Origin: Bacillus sp. M6-12
GTDB taxonomy: Bacteria; Bacillota; Bacilli; Bacillales; DSM-1321
Direction: 5' to 3'
Assembly (NCBI RefSeq): GCF_002860285.1
Contig: NZ_PGVF01000006.1
Span: 372,001 to 436,000 of the forward strand
DNA: 64,000 nt
Shown here: one piece after another, positions 34,036 to 41,899 of the stretch
Numbering within the stretch: position 1 is the first letter of the stretch
Layout of the letters: every line of letters begins with the position of its first letter
Notes under the pieces: model-generated
Told to the model about the DNA's origin: nothing
Seen by the model: the letters and a program-made list of their open reading frames with translations, nothing else
Databases searched by the model: none
Program-made: the position numbers and the translations under genes

Positions 34036-34473
34036 TTACAATCCAAGCATATTTTTAAGGACAGGCACATACTGCCTTGATACAACAGCACGTTCCCCGT
34101 TATCAAGTACCGCTTCGAATCGGCCGCTTATGGACGGATAAATAGATGAAATCTTAGCTATGTTTAATATAGTTGACTTGGATGCACGAAAACAGTTCTT
34201 TCCTTTGCATAATTCCTCTAACTCATAAAGCTTTTGTTTTACCTCAAAAACGTTGTCCTTGCAGTAAATAAAAACCTTTCCGTCAACTGCCTCGAAATAA
34301 TAGATATCCCTAAGATTAATACGATGAACTCTATCATTTTGATATCCGAGTACAATGAGGTTTTCAGTTTTCAGCTTGTTTACGATTTCGTATATTTCGT
34401 CATCTACTTCATGACACCTAATGAGGATTTCTTCTCCCAGTTCTTTGCTTATTTCTTCTATTGAAATTTTCAT
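34036..34473 (-). CDS. LytTR-type DNA-binding regulator
   Basis: 145 residues. The C-terminal LytTR domain (about 45-145) shows RVHRINLRDIYYFEAVDGKV, then CFRASKSTILNIAKISSIYP and NGERAVVSRQYVPVLKNML. The short N-terminal part is not a receiver domain, so there is no phosphorylation site: this is a stand-alone LytTR regulator of the kind that forms a pair with a DUF3021 membrane protein. Targets may include its own operon and the hydrolase gene just downstream. GGGTGATAAT precedes the ATG. Confidence 0.85.
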   Translation of the reverse strand: MKISIEEISKELGEEILIRCHEVDDEIYEIVNKLKTENLIVLGYQNDRVHRINLRDIYYFEAVDGKVFIYCKDNVFEVKQKLYELEELCKGKNCFRASKSTILNIAKISSIYPSISGRFEAVLDNGERAVVSRQYVPVLKNMLGL

Positions 34474-34557
34474 ATTATCACCCAGGAAAATTCAAATTAT
34501 TTCAGGCCGGCTACGGATTCTGTTTTCGTTGATTTCAAGTTGTACGGTTTAATAAAT

Positions 34558-34692
34558 TTAAAACTGGCGTATGGCTAAATAAGCTTGTTTAACCACGAAA
34601 TTAGAGATAGTGGACATTTCTCCAATTTTGAGTGTTGTCATTGAGGTTGTTGTTCGTGCTTCTTCTTGCACAATCTGATCTAGATTCTGCAT
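34558..34692 (-). CDS. Possible 44-residue protein
   Basis: Reads MQNLDQIVQEEARTTTSMTT then LKIGEMSTISNFVVKQAYLA and ends IRQF. AAGGAG lies about 11 nt before the ATG. It resembles nothing I can name. The remainder of the gap (34700-34860) shows only AT-rich DNA. Confidence 0.35.
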   Translation of the reverse strand: MQNLDQIVQEEARTTTSMTTLKIGEMSTISNFVVKQAYLAIRQF

Positions 34693-34866
34693 CCTTTTTC
34701 AGACTCCTTTGTTACATTTTATCAGATTATTGTTTGGAATTTATACTTTGTTATTAGATAATTAAACAAACGAATAAAGAAGGAAAACAAATTTGGGGAT
34801 GCTCGTATTACCCAAAGTGTTGTTAAATGGATAAGGAGCAGCTCTGGCTTCTTTCCGCAATTCACC

Positions 34867-34892
34867 GTTTTCTCAATAGCCTAGATGGGTAA
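34867..34892 (+). promoter_or_regulatory. SigB-type promoter of the DUF948 gene
   Basis: GTTTTC (34867-34872), 14-bp spacer, GGGTAA (34887-34892), close to GTTTAA / GGGTAT. It overlaps the first ATG of the open frame, which argues for the later start at 34927. Confidence 0.75.
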
Positions 34893-34926
34893 AAGAAATA
34901 AAACAGCTATAGGAGGTAGGATCTGC

Positions 34927-35250
34927 ATGATCATTGTTTATTTAAGTATATTGATTGTAGTGGGGAGCCTCGTGTACCTTGCAATTTCGGCAGTAAAGAC
35001 TTTTAAGGCTACAAAACCCATTTTACAGGATGTAACAGATACCACAGCCCGAATTCAGGCAAAAACGGATAGTATAATGCAAGAAAAAGATAGGCTTCTG
35101 CAAAACCAGCAGCAGATCACCGAAGATATTCAGCAAAAGAAAGATGTTGTTATGGGTGCAGTTGAAAAGGCCAAGGAGACTCCTAAGCCGTTAAAACAGT
35201 TTTGGAAAGAGGCGAAACGTAAGCCCGCAACAGCAGGCAGCAGACAATAA
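34927..35250 (+). CDS. DUF948 general-stress protein (YtxG-like)
   Basis: 107 residues: one N-terminal transmembrane helix (IIVYLSILIVVGSLVYLAIS), then a long coiled region (KPILQDVTDTTARIQAKTDS; EKDRLLQNQQQITEDIQQKK) and a basic tail. B. subtilis YtxG is the model; it is part of the SigB regulon with YtxH. The ATG at 34927 follows AGGAGG by about 10 nt; the first in-frame ATG (34885) lies in the promoter -10 region. Unlike in B. subtilis it is not next to the YtxH gene, which lies 30 kb away. Confidence 0.82.
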   Translation: MIIVYLSILIVVGSLVYLAISAVKTFKATKPILQDVTDTTARIQAKTDSIMQEKDRLLQNQQQITEDIQQKKDVVMGAVEKAKETPKPLKQFWKEAKRKPATAGSRQ

Positions 35251-35261
35251 CCATGAAAAAA

Positions 35262-35300
35262 CCCTTGTCAGTATACTGTTACAGGACAAGGGATTTTCTT
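35262..35300. terminator. Terminator after the DUF948 gene
   Basis: CCCTTGTC (35262-35269) / GACAAGGG (35285-35292), then ATTTTCTTTT. Confidence 0.75.
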
Positions 35301-35321
35301 TTGCTATTTTGACATCTTTGT

Positions 35322-35486
35322 TTATTGCAGATTGTTTCCGTTCTCTACAGTTTTAATAATATCCTGCAAGAAACAAATGTCTTCGGAAATTTCTTTTCTC
35401 ACGCTGCTTAATGGACACCGGTTAAAGTCAGTTATCAGACGGCTAAGTTCTTTTTTGAAAATATTCACTTCATCTTGGTCGTACAA
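35322..35486 (-). CDS. Hypothetical 54-residue protein
   Basis: TTG start (35486) with GGAGTGAT upstream. Product: MYDQDEVNIFKKELSRLITD then FNRCPLSSVRKEISEDICFL and QDIIKTVENGNNLQ; acidic, helical, no membrane segment. Convergent with the DUF948 gene and ends just past its terminator. Family unknown. Confidence 0.5.
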   Translation of the reverse strand: MYDQDEVNIFKKELSRLITDFNRCPLSSVRKEISEDICFLQDIIKTVENGNNLQ

Positions 35487-35870
35487 TTTCGATCACTCCT
35501 ATAGCTACTGTGCATATTCTAGGCTCAGTATGCTTTGATCGCCGAAAAATATACACTCATGCTGTTCATTAGATATTTTTATGTCATCCATAACTACATG
35601 AAGTGGAAAAACGGCAAATTAAAGCTGTTCCAGTATGGAAACGTCACATAAAGAGCAACGATAAAGTTGTACAGGAATAAAGTTAACGAATGTTCATCAA
35701 TTGTGAAACTATTCATTTTATACCCGCTAAGAAAAACGTGTCAAACATAGAGCAGGAAATTCTGCATATCCATTAACTGGGAATTTGCCGGGAGATTTGC
35801 ATATTTATAACACTTATTTGGGAACTCTAGTAAAATGGAAAAGAGCAGCTTTAAAGAAAGGGATGGGTTT

Positions 35871-36896
35871 GTGAACGCAAATGAGACAAACACAATAGAG
35901 GTTGGCGGTGCTCTTTTTAGATGGAATAGAGAAGAAGGCACATTCTTATTTGAAGAACAGGATGCAATTTTGTTTTGGATAAATTCTGCTTTTAAAACCT
36001 TCCTCGACACTATTGAAGAAGTATCCGGTGATGAAAATGCAAGTATTGTGCTTGAAATAACTGGATTCAGGCAGGGCCTTATCGTTGGGGAATTCTTTCA
36101 GAAGGAAGGCCTTGTACCAGAGCAGGTTTTACAAATGCTGCCGGGCATTTACGCTTCTGCAGGCTGGGGCCAGCTTGAAATAGTGGATTATGATAATGAT
36201 AAGAAAACTGCGGTAATGAGGATGACAAATAGCTGGGAATACAGAATTAATAAATTACAAGCTAAGACGGGGCATGGCACCTTTGTTCCTGGTCATTGGG
36301 CAGGAGTCCTAAGCGGTCTATGGAAGGATCATGCAGGGTACCGGGTTACAAAGAGCCAGCTTGCAGGCGATGAGTATTGCGAATTTGAATACTTTCTCTC
36401 CGATAAGGAAGTAACTCAAAATATTCATGATCTTGCCAGAAAAAGAGAGCAGGAAGAAATTACAAAGCTGGAGAAGCTTGTGGAGAAAAGGACGGAAGAG
36501 CTTAGCCAGCTGATACGGGAAATTTCCTCACCAATTATTCCAGTTTTGGAAAATATTGTAGTCGTACCGCTGCTTGGGACATTCCATGAAAAACGTTCAA
36601 AAGAACTTCTGGAAAAAATTATTTCCCGGCTTCCAGAGTATCAATCGGAATATGTTCTATTGGATGTAACAGGTTTGAATGAAAACATTAGTGAATATAC
36701 CCTGTTTTTATTCCAGCAATTAATTTCGGCTACGTCTCTTTTAGGTATGAATACCATTATTGTTGGCTTATCCCCCGCAATTAGCGTTGCTATAACCACT
36801 TCAAAGCATCATAATTTATCAGGTGCAAAATGCTTTGCAAACCTGAAACACGGTATACATTATGCCCTTCAACAGGAAGGGAAGCGGATTGTTTAA
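35871..36896 (+). CDS. V4R-like/STAS two-domain protein (RsbR-type partner)
   Basis: 341 residues. The first ~185 form a 4-vinyl-reductase-like (V4R) ligand domain (ILFWINSAFKTFLDTIEEVS; FRQGLIVGEFFQKEGLVPEQ; GTFVPGHWAGVLSGLWKDHA; EYCEFEYFL), then a helical linker (EQEEITKLEKLVEKRTEELS) and a STAS domain (SSPIIPVLENIVVVPLLGTF; YVLLDVTGLNENISEYTLFL; GMNTIIVGLSPAISVAITTS). V4R domains bind small hydrophobic or metal-linked ligands. The DVTG phospho-site Thr is kept, but LSPAIS replaces the usual RPEIAQT around the second. GTG at 35871 has AAAGGGATGGG upstream; an ATG at 35835 has no ribosome site. It may feed SigB through the stressosome. Confidence 0.78.
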   Translation: MNANETNTIEVGGALFRWNREEGTFLFEEQDAILFWINSAFKTFLDTIEEVSGDENASIVLEITGFRQGLIVGEFFQKEGLVPEQVLQMLPGIYASAGWGQLEIVDYDNDKKTAVMRMTNSWEYRINKLQAKTGHGTFVPGHWAGVLSGLWKDHAGYRVTKSQLAGDEYCEFEYFLSDKEVTQNIHDLARKREQEEITKLEKLVEKRTEELSQLIREISSPIIPVLENIVVVPLLGTFHEKRSKELLEKIISRLPEYQSEYVLLDVTGLNENISEYTLFLFQQLISATSLLGMNTIIVGLSPAISVAITTSKHHNLSGAKCFANLKHGIHYALQQEGKRIV

Positions 36897-36920
36897 AGAA
36901 AAATCATCATCATCGTAACA

Positions 36921-36960
36921 AAGCCCCGTACCAGACTAAACTCCGGTACGGGGCTTTTTC
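36921..36960 (+). terminator. Strong terminator of the V4R-STAS gene
   Basis: AAGCCCCGTACC (36921-36932) / GGTACGGGGCTT (36945-36956), then TTTC and a T-tract. Confidence 0.9.
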
Positions 36961-37010
36961 TTTTTTATCAACGCAATGCACCTTCTGCCTCTCAAAGATA
37001 GTTATAAGTA

Positions 37011-37038
37011 AAAAACGCATGAACAAATTCATGCTTTT
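37011..37038 (-). terminator. Terminator of the ArsR gene
   Basis: GCATGAA / TTCATGC stem (37017-37034) with GTTTTTTAC following on the minus strand. Confidence 0.7.
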
Positions 37039-37082
37039 CGATGGTTACAATTAGAATTGACAGCAGGCGTATAAAACTTGTA

Positions 37083-37406
37083 TCAGCTGCTGGCAGGTTT
37101 AAAGAAGCGGCGGAGCTCAAGTGAAAGCAATTGATTCAATTCTGATTCATTAATATGGTAATAACTCCAGGTACCTTTTGTTTCCTTAGAGATAAGATCA
37201 GCATCCAAAAGGATTTTTAAGTGATACGAAAGCTTTGATTGGGTTAGCCCCATAATCTCTGTAAGATCGTAAACACAAATGGATCCTTTTGCGCAAAGCA
37301 AATGTAAAATATGCAGCCTTTTTTCATCTGCCAATGCTTTGAAGCTTCGTTCATAGCCTTGGAACTGAGTCAAAAGAGAGTCATTTTCCATAATATCCCG
37401 TCCCAT
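37083..37406 (-). CDS. ArsR/SmtB-family transcriptional regulator
   Basis: 107 residues from ATG 37406. Winged helix: FKALADEKRLHILHLLCAKG, DLTEIMGLTQSKLSYHLKIL (recognition helix), DLISKETKGTWSYYHINESE (wing). Metal-site motif ELCVCDL is SICVYDL, with one Cys of the pair lost, so arsenic or cadmium sensing in the ArsR way is unlikely. GGGTG lies 9 nt before this ATG; a later ATG (37391) is also possible. No obvious target gene beside it; 90 bp downstream of it lies the sigma-54 activator in the same direction of the other end. Confidence 0.78.
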   Translation of the reverse strand: MGRDIMENDSLLTQFQGYERSFKALADEKRLHILHLLCAKGSICVYDLTEIMGLTQSKLSYHLKILLDADLISKETKGTWSYYHINESELNQLLSLELRRFFKPASS

Positions 37407-37508
37407 TTTTTTCTTCACCCTATTTTAATCAAAATAAAATGATTTACATCAATATTATATAGCAGCCCGGAGAATGAAGACAATAGGGGGAAGAAATTGG
37501 ACCTATCC

Positions 37509-38927
37509 TTATAGACCGTAAAGCTTGCACTTTTCGTAAAGACTCGTTTTACTAATATGCAAAAGCTTGGCAGCTTCCAGTTTATTTCCGTTTACAAGAT
37601 TGAGCGCCTGCAGGATGGCTTGTTTTTCAGCAATTGCAATTGTGTCCCTTAACGGCTGGACTGGCATGCTTTCTCTGCCAGGTTCCGACAGGATCCCGGT
37701 TAGCGGACTAACAATATACCCCTCATTAATTCCCTGATCGCGAAGGTAAAGAGGAAGATGCTGTATTTTAATTTCTTTCCCATCTAAAACATTTATTGCC
37801 CGCTCCAGCACATTTTCAAGCTCACGGATATTGCCTGGCCAAGAATGCTGCCTGAGCTTTTCAATAACTTCGGCCGAAAGTTTAATGCCATTCCGGTGAA
37901 ACTTCCGCTCCAGTTTTTTTAACAGGCTGGAGGCAACCTGATGAATGTCCTCTTTTCTCTCTCGAAGTGGCGGAATATCAATTTTTATCACATTTAGGCG
38001 ATAGTATAAATCCTGACGAAAAGTTCTTTCCTCCACCATTTTCTCTAAATCCCGATGGGTAGCAGCAATCACACGGACATCTACAGGAATTGTACTGTTC
38101 CCGCCGATCTGCTGTAATTCTTTTTCCTGTAAAACCCGTAAAAGCTTACTTTGCATAGAGAGCGGCATGTCGCCGATCTCATCAAGGAAGAGAGTGCCGA
38201 AATTTGCAAGCTGGAATTTGCCTTTTTTTCCGCCCTTTTTCGCACCCGTGAAAGCTCCTTCTTCATATCCAAATAATTCGGATTCCAATAAATGTTCAGG
38301 TATGGAAGCACAGTTGATTGGCACAAAAGGAAAGGCTGAGCGTGTACTGTTATTATGGATGGCATGGGCGAATAATTCCTTGCCTGTACCGGATTCACCC
38401 AATAATAATACGGCTGACTGGCTTCCGGAAATTCTTTCTGCTAGCTGCTTTGCGGAATAGAATAGTGGGCTGCTGCCGATTAAATCGATAAAACCATACT
38501 TGCTTTTTAGTTCCTTTTCGAACCGTGTTTTATAGTAGGATAGCTCCTCAAGAAGCGGCTGAATTTTTCGTTTATACTCCCACCAATCCTCAGGGTTGCG
38601 AAAAATAACTGTCCCAACTGCTCCGACCAGTTCTCCGTCAATAACCAGCGGAAAGCGGTTCGCAATCATCTCGCTCCCATTGATGGGCTGGACAGAAGCC
38701 AGCTCTGCCACCCCTGTTTTAGCTACTATGTGCATGCGTGTATTTTCAATAACATCTTGCACATGGCGCCCAATTGCATAATCAACATTCGTTTTCAAAA
38801 AATCACAATAGGCCGGATTAATGTAGGTAATGATGCCGTTACAATCTACCACCACAATTCGTTCGGCTGCAAGATTGATAATCTCCTCGAGCCATTTATG
38901 AGGGATGTGGTCAATTAGAGAACTCAT
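37509..38927 (-). CDS. Sigma-54-dependent transcriptional activator (PAS-AAA+-HTH)
   Basis: 472 residues. PAS domain at 15-110 (ERIVVVDCNGIITYINPAYC); AAA+ domain at about 150-380 with Walker A LGESGTGKE, the sigma-54 contact loop GYEEGAFTGAKKGG (GAFTGA), Walker B GTLFLDEIGDMP and the PLRERKEDI sensor; Fis-type helix-turn-helix at the end (NKLEAAKLLHISKTSLYEKC). It remodels SigL-RNA polymerase at -24/-12 promoters. The partner operon is surely the gntP-dehydrogenase pair just upstream, whose promoter region has a -24/-12 element and palindromes that this HTH could bind. AGGGGGAAA precedes the ATG. Confidence 0.92.
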   Translation of the reverse strand: MSSLIDHIPHKWLEEIINLAAERIVVVDCNGIITYINPAYCDFLKTNVDYAIGRHVQDVIENTRMHIVAKTGVAELASVQPINGSEMIANRFPLVIDGELVGAVGTVIFRNPEDWWEYKRKIQPLLEELSYYKTRFEKELKSKYGFIDLIGSSPLFYSAKQLAERISGSQSAVLLLGESGTGKELFAHAIHNNSTRSAFPFVPINCASIPEHLLESELFGYEEGAFTGAKKGGKKGKFQLANFGTLFLDEIGDMPLSMQSKLLRVLQEKELQQIGGNSTIPVDVRVIAATHRDLEKMVEERTFRQDLYYRLNVIKIDIPPLRERKEDIHQVASSLLKKLERKFHRNGIKLSAEVIEKLRQHSWPGNIRELENVLERAINVLDGKEIKIQHLPLYLRDQGINEGYIVSPLTGILSEPGRESMPVQPLRDTIAIAEKQAILQALNLVNGNKLEAAKLLHISKTSLYEKCKLYGL

Positions 38928-39061
38928 TGCTTTCCCCCTATGTAAAACGTTTACACTATTATAACAAAATATATTAATTTGTCAGAAACCTCTAACAAAT
39001 TAGGGAGTTGATATATATGAATATCATAGCGAAGCATGGCCATTTATTTTATTGAACAAAA

Positions 39062-39092
39062 AAACCTATCCGGGCCTTCGCCGGATAGGTTT
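39062..39092 (-). terminator. Terminator of the 3-hydroxybutyrate operon
   Basis: AAACCTATCCGG (39062-39073) / CCGGATAGGTTT (39081-39092), with TTTTTTTG following on the minus strand. It separates the operon from the activator gene. Confidence 0.88.
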
Positions 39093-39101
39093 CTAACAGA
39101 G

Positions 39102-39887
39102 TTATTGAACAGTATATCCGCCATCGAGTACGACAGCCTGGCCAGTGACTCCTTTTGCTTTTTCGCTGGCTAAAAAAACAGCATAGTCTGCAATTTCAGA
39201 AACAGCCAAAAGTCTTTTTTGCGGGACAAGCGGGTAGATGACTTCCTCAATGACCCGGTCAAGCGGTACGTTTCTTGTAGCAGCAAGGTCCTTCAACTGG
39301 TTTTGCACCAGCGGCGTATCTACATATCCAGGACATAATGCATTAACAGTGATTCCATGGGCCGCTCCTTCAAGGGCAGCCACCTTTGTTAAGCCGATCA
39401 CTCCATGCTTTGCGCTATTGTATGCAGCTTTTCCAGCAAAACCAATTAGCCCGTTGATAGATGCTATATTAATGATTCGGCCATTGCCTTGTTGTTTCAT
39501 AAAAGGGAAAACATTTTTAATCCCGATAAATGGAGCGGTTAGCATTACTTTGATAAGCAGCTCGAATTTTTCAGTTGGAAATTCTTCGATAGGCGAGACA
39601 TACTGCAGTCCGGCATTATTTACCAGAATGTCGATGCTTCCGAAGGTTTCGTAAGCATTTTTAATGCTTGTTTGGAAGGCAGCTTCGTCGGTTACGTCAC
39701 AGGCAGCAGAGATAGCTTCATAACCCTGATCAGCTAAATTTTCAGCAGCAAGTTCACTGTTTTCCCTATTTAAATCAGATATAACGATTTTCGCACCTTC
39801 CTGCGCGAAGCTAGTTGCAATTTGTAATCCAATCCCGCTTGCAGATCCAGTAATAAAAGCGGTTTTTCCCTCTAAAGGCTTTCCCAT
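39102..39887 (-). CDS. 3-hydroxybutyrate dehydrogenase (SDR family)
   Basis: 261 residues. Rossmann motif TGSASGIG (12-20), NNAG (about 90), catalytic Ser in IASINGL, YxxxK as YNSAKHG (about 153-157), and CPGYVDTPLVQNQLKDLA, VPQKRLLAVSEIADYAVFLA and the GxVxDGGYTVQ end, which together are typical of D-3-hydroxybutyrate dehydrogenases. It oxidises 3-hydroxybutyrate to acetoacetate with NAD+. It is the second gene of the operon after the GntP permease (31 bp gap, GGGAGGAA before the ATG), which supports the substrate call. Confidence 0.9.
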   Translation of the reverse strand: MGKPLEGKTAFITGSASGIGLQIATSFAQEGAKIVISDLNRENSELAAENLADQGYEAISAACDVTDEAAFQTSIKNAYETFGSIDILVNNAGLQYVSPIEEFPTEKFELLIKVMLTAPFIGIKNVFPFMKQQGNGRIINIASINGLIGFAGKAAYNSAKHGVIGLTKVAALEGAAHGITVNALCPGYVDTPLVQNQLKDLAATRNVPLDRVIEEVIYPLVPQKRLLAVSEIADYAVFLASEKAKGVTGQAVVLDGGYTVQ

Positions 39888-39918
39888 ACCTTTTTCCTCC
39901 CAGTATAATTGTCAGTGA

Positions 39919-41361
39919 TTAAGCGATGCCGATTAAAGCATAAAGAGCAATGATAAAGAAAACAGCTAATGTCTTAATAATAGTGATGGCGAAAATGTCG
40001 CGGTAAGATTGCTTGTGTGTTAATCCTGTAACAGCCAGCAGTGTAATAACTGCTCCGTTATGCGGAAGAGTATCCATACCGCCAGAGGCCATTGAAATAA
40101 CCCGGTGCATTACTTCTGGAGGGATATTGGCTGCCGTAATTGCCTGGTTATACTTTTCACTCATGGCGCTTAAGGCAATCCCCATCCCGCCGGATGCTGA
40201 ACCAGTAATACCTGCAAGGGTTGTGGTTGTTACGGCACCGTTGACAAGCGGGTTTGTAAATGTTCCGGAAATCCCATTGCTGATAAGTGCAAAGCCTGGA
40301 AGAGCTGCAATCACACCGCCAAAACCATATTCAGCAGCCGTATTCATCGTAGCCAGGAGGGAACCCCCGATACTTGTATTCAATCCTTCTTTTAAGTTTT
40401 GAGTAACACGGTTCCAGTCATAAGCTATTGTGGCAATGATCCCGACAATTAAGGCCATTTCAACAGCCCATATTGCCGCAAAAGTAGAAACATCGACAAC
40501 TCCAAGTGCATCTAAACCTACCTTCTTGAAATCAAAACCCTCGGGATACCATTTAGGTATGGCCGTAACAAACACTTTATTCATGACGCCGACTAGAATC
40601 AGCGGCACAAAAGCAAGAATCTGGCGTGCCAACGGCTGGTTCGTAGATAAATCAGGCACTGGATCTTCCTTTTTCGCTTCATTCAGGCTTTCAACTGCAG
40701 CCGCTGTTTCCGCTGAAAAGCCGTAGTATCCTTCACCCGCTTTTTCCGCCTTTCTCCTCCTTGACTCTAGATAAAGAAGACCCAAGATAAGTACAAATAC
40801 TCCACCTAAGATCCCGAGAATCGGGGCAGCGTAAATATCAGTTTTAAAGAAAGTAGTAGGAATAACATTTTGGATTTGCGGTGTTCCTGGCAAGGCATCC
40901 ATTGTAAACGTAAAGGCACCCAGCGCAATTGTTCCAGGAATCAGGCGCTTTGGAATGTTCGCTTCCCTGAAAAGGTGAGCCGCAAAAGGGTAGATAGCGA
41001 AAACAGCAACAAACAAGCTAACTCCGCTATATGTCAAAATTGCTCCGAGAAGCACGATGGCTAAAATGGCGCGCTTTGCTCCAATCATGCGGACAATCGT
41101 TTTAGCGATTGATTCTGCAAGCCCGGACATTTCTACAACTTTTCCGAAAATGGCACCTAACAAGAATACAGGGAAGTAATTTTTAATGAATCCGACCATC
41201 TTATCCATAAATACGCTGGAGAAGAATGGCAGCACATGGCTGGGTTCTGTCAATAAAACAGCAAAAAGTGCACAAATCGGAGCAAATAGAATAACTGAAA
41301 AGCCGCGGTAAGCTACAAACATAAGAAGTCCGAGTGCCAATAAAATGACGATTAAATCCAT
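39919..41361 (-). CDS. GntP-family permease, probable 3-hydroxybutyrate transporter
   Basis: 480 residues with about 12 to 14 hydrophobic segments. GntP marks: SGLAESIAKTIVRMIGAKRA, TYSGVSLFVAVFAIYPFAAH, FTMDALPGTPQIQNVIPTTF, and GITGSASGGMGIALSAMSEK with SMASGGMDTLPHNGAVITLL near the end. GntP proteins carry gluconate-type acids; the neighbour dehydrogenase and the sigma-54 control point to D-3-hydroxybutyrate. AGGGGGATTC precedes the ATG. First gene of the operon. Confidence 0.88.
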   Translation of the reverse strand: MDLIVILLALGLLMFVAYRGFSVILFAPICALFAVLLTEPSHVLPFFSSVFMDKMVGFIKNYFPVFLLGAIFGKVVEMSGLAESIAKTIVRMIGAKRAILAIVLLGAILTYSGVSLFVAVFAIYPFAAHLFREANIPKRLIPGTIALGAFTFTMDALPGTPQIQNVIPTTFFKTDIYAAPILGILGGVFVLILGLLYLESRRRKAEKAGEGYYGFSAETAAAVESLNEAKKEDPVPDLSTNQPLARQILAFVPLILVGVMNKVFVTAIPKWYPEGFDFKKVGLDALGVVDVSTFAAIWAVEMALIVGIIATIAYDWNRVTQNLKEGLNTSIGGSLLATMNTAAEYGFGGVIAALPGFALISNGISGTFTNPLVNGAVTTTTLAGITGSASGGMGIALSAMSEKYNQAITAANIPPEVMHRVISMASGGMDTLPHNGAVITLLAVTGLTHKQSYRDIFAITIIKTLAVFFIIALYALIGIA

Positions 41362-41446
41362 GAGAATCCCCCTTATAAATAGTTTTTTTTGCCAAAGTAA
41401 GCGTTTTCAATTTTGGTTTGAAAATCATTTGGCTCTTAGTAAATTT

Positions 41447-41461
41447 GCAAGTATTGTGCCA
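41447..41461 (-). promoter_or_regulatory. Sigma-54 (SigL) promoter of the 3-hydroxybutyrate operon
   Basis: Read on the minus strand: TGGCAC-N5-TTGC (GTGCCA 41456-41461, GCAA 41447-41450 on the plus strand), an exact match to the -24/-12 consensus, 86 bp before the permease start. The downstream leader is short and AT-rich. Confidence 0.9.
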
Positions 41462-41567
41462 TGTTTACTTTATATTCTAAATTATTAAAGATCAGTAAGG
41501 TGAAATGGCTATAAAATCACAGTTTTTATGCTTTTAACTATCCAAAACATAAAAATCCTGGCCGGTA

Positions 41568-41647
41568 AAAACGTATATTTTTCCGTTTTTCCGGAATTAC
41601 ACGAAGGATGAATTTCCGAAATATCGGAAAATTCCGGTTTTCCGGAA
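41568..41647 (-). promoter_or_regulatory. Candidate enhancer (upstream activating sites) of the sigma-54 promoter
   Basis: Two palindromes: TTTCCGA-AATA-TCGGAAA (41613-41630) and TTCCGG-TTTT-CCGGAA (41632-41647), plus further TTTTTCCG and TTTTTCCGGAA half-sites at 41578-41596. All share TTTCCGNAA. They stand 110-190 bp upstream of the -24 element, the usual place for the enhancer of a sigma-54 activator. A 68-codon plus-strand frame over them is not real. Confidence 0.65.
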
Positions 41648-41719
41648 AAGGTACTGCTTTAAAGAATTTTGAAACATATAAAATAGGAGGAAAGAAAGTA
41701 TTCACAATCGGAATTCGCT

Positions 41720-41748
41720 TTGACTTTATGTATAATGATATGTATAGA
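41720..41748 (+). promoter_or_regulatory. SigA promoter of rodA
   Basis: TTGACT (41720-41725), 17-bp spacer, TATAGA (41743-41748). Confidence 0.65.
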
Positions 41749-41899
41749 AATAATATCCAGCTTAGTATTGAGCGTTGTGATTTTATGTTGATGAAGTATA
41801 ATGAGAAAGTATGATTATCGGTTATTATCGTAAGCGGACATGAGAGGATATGTTCGGCGTTCCTATGGAGCTTGCGCTTTTCTTATAAGGAGAGTTAAC

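Noticed and set aside
41608-41814. 68-codon plus-strand frame before rodA
   Set aside because: It covers the palindromic enhancer sites and the rodA promoter, and has no ribosome site.
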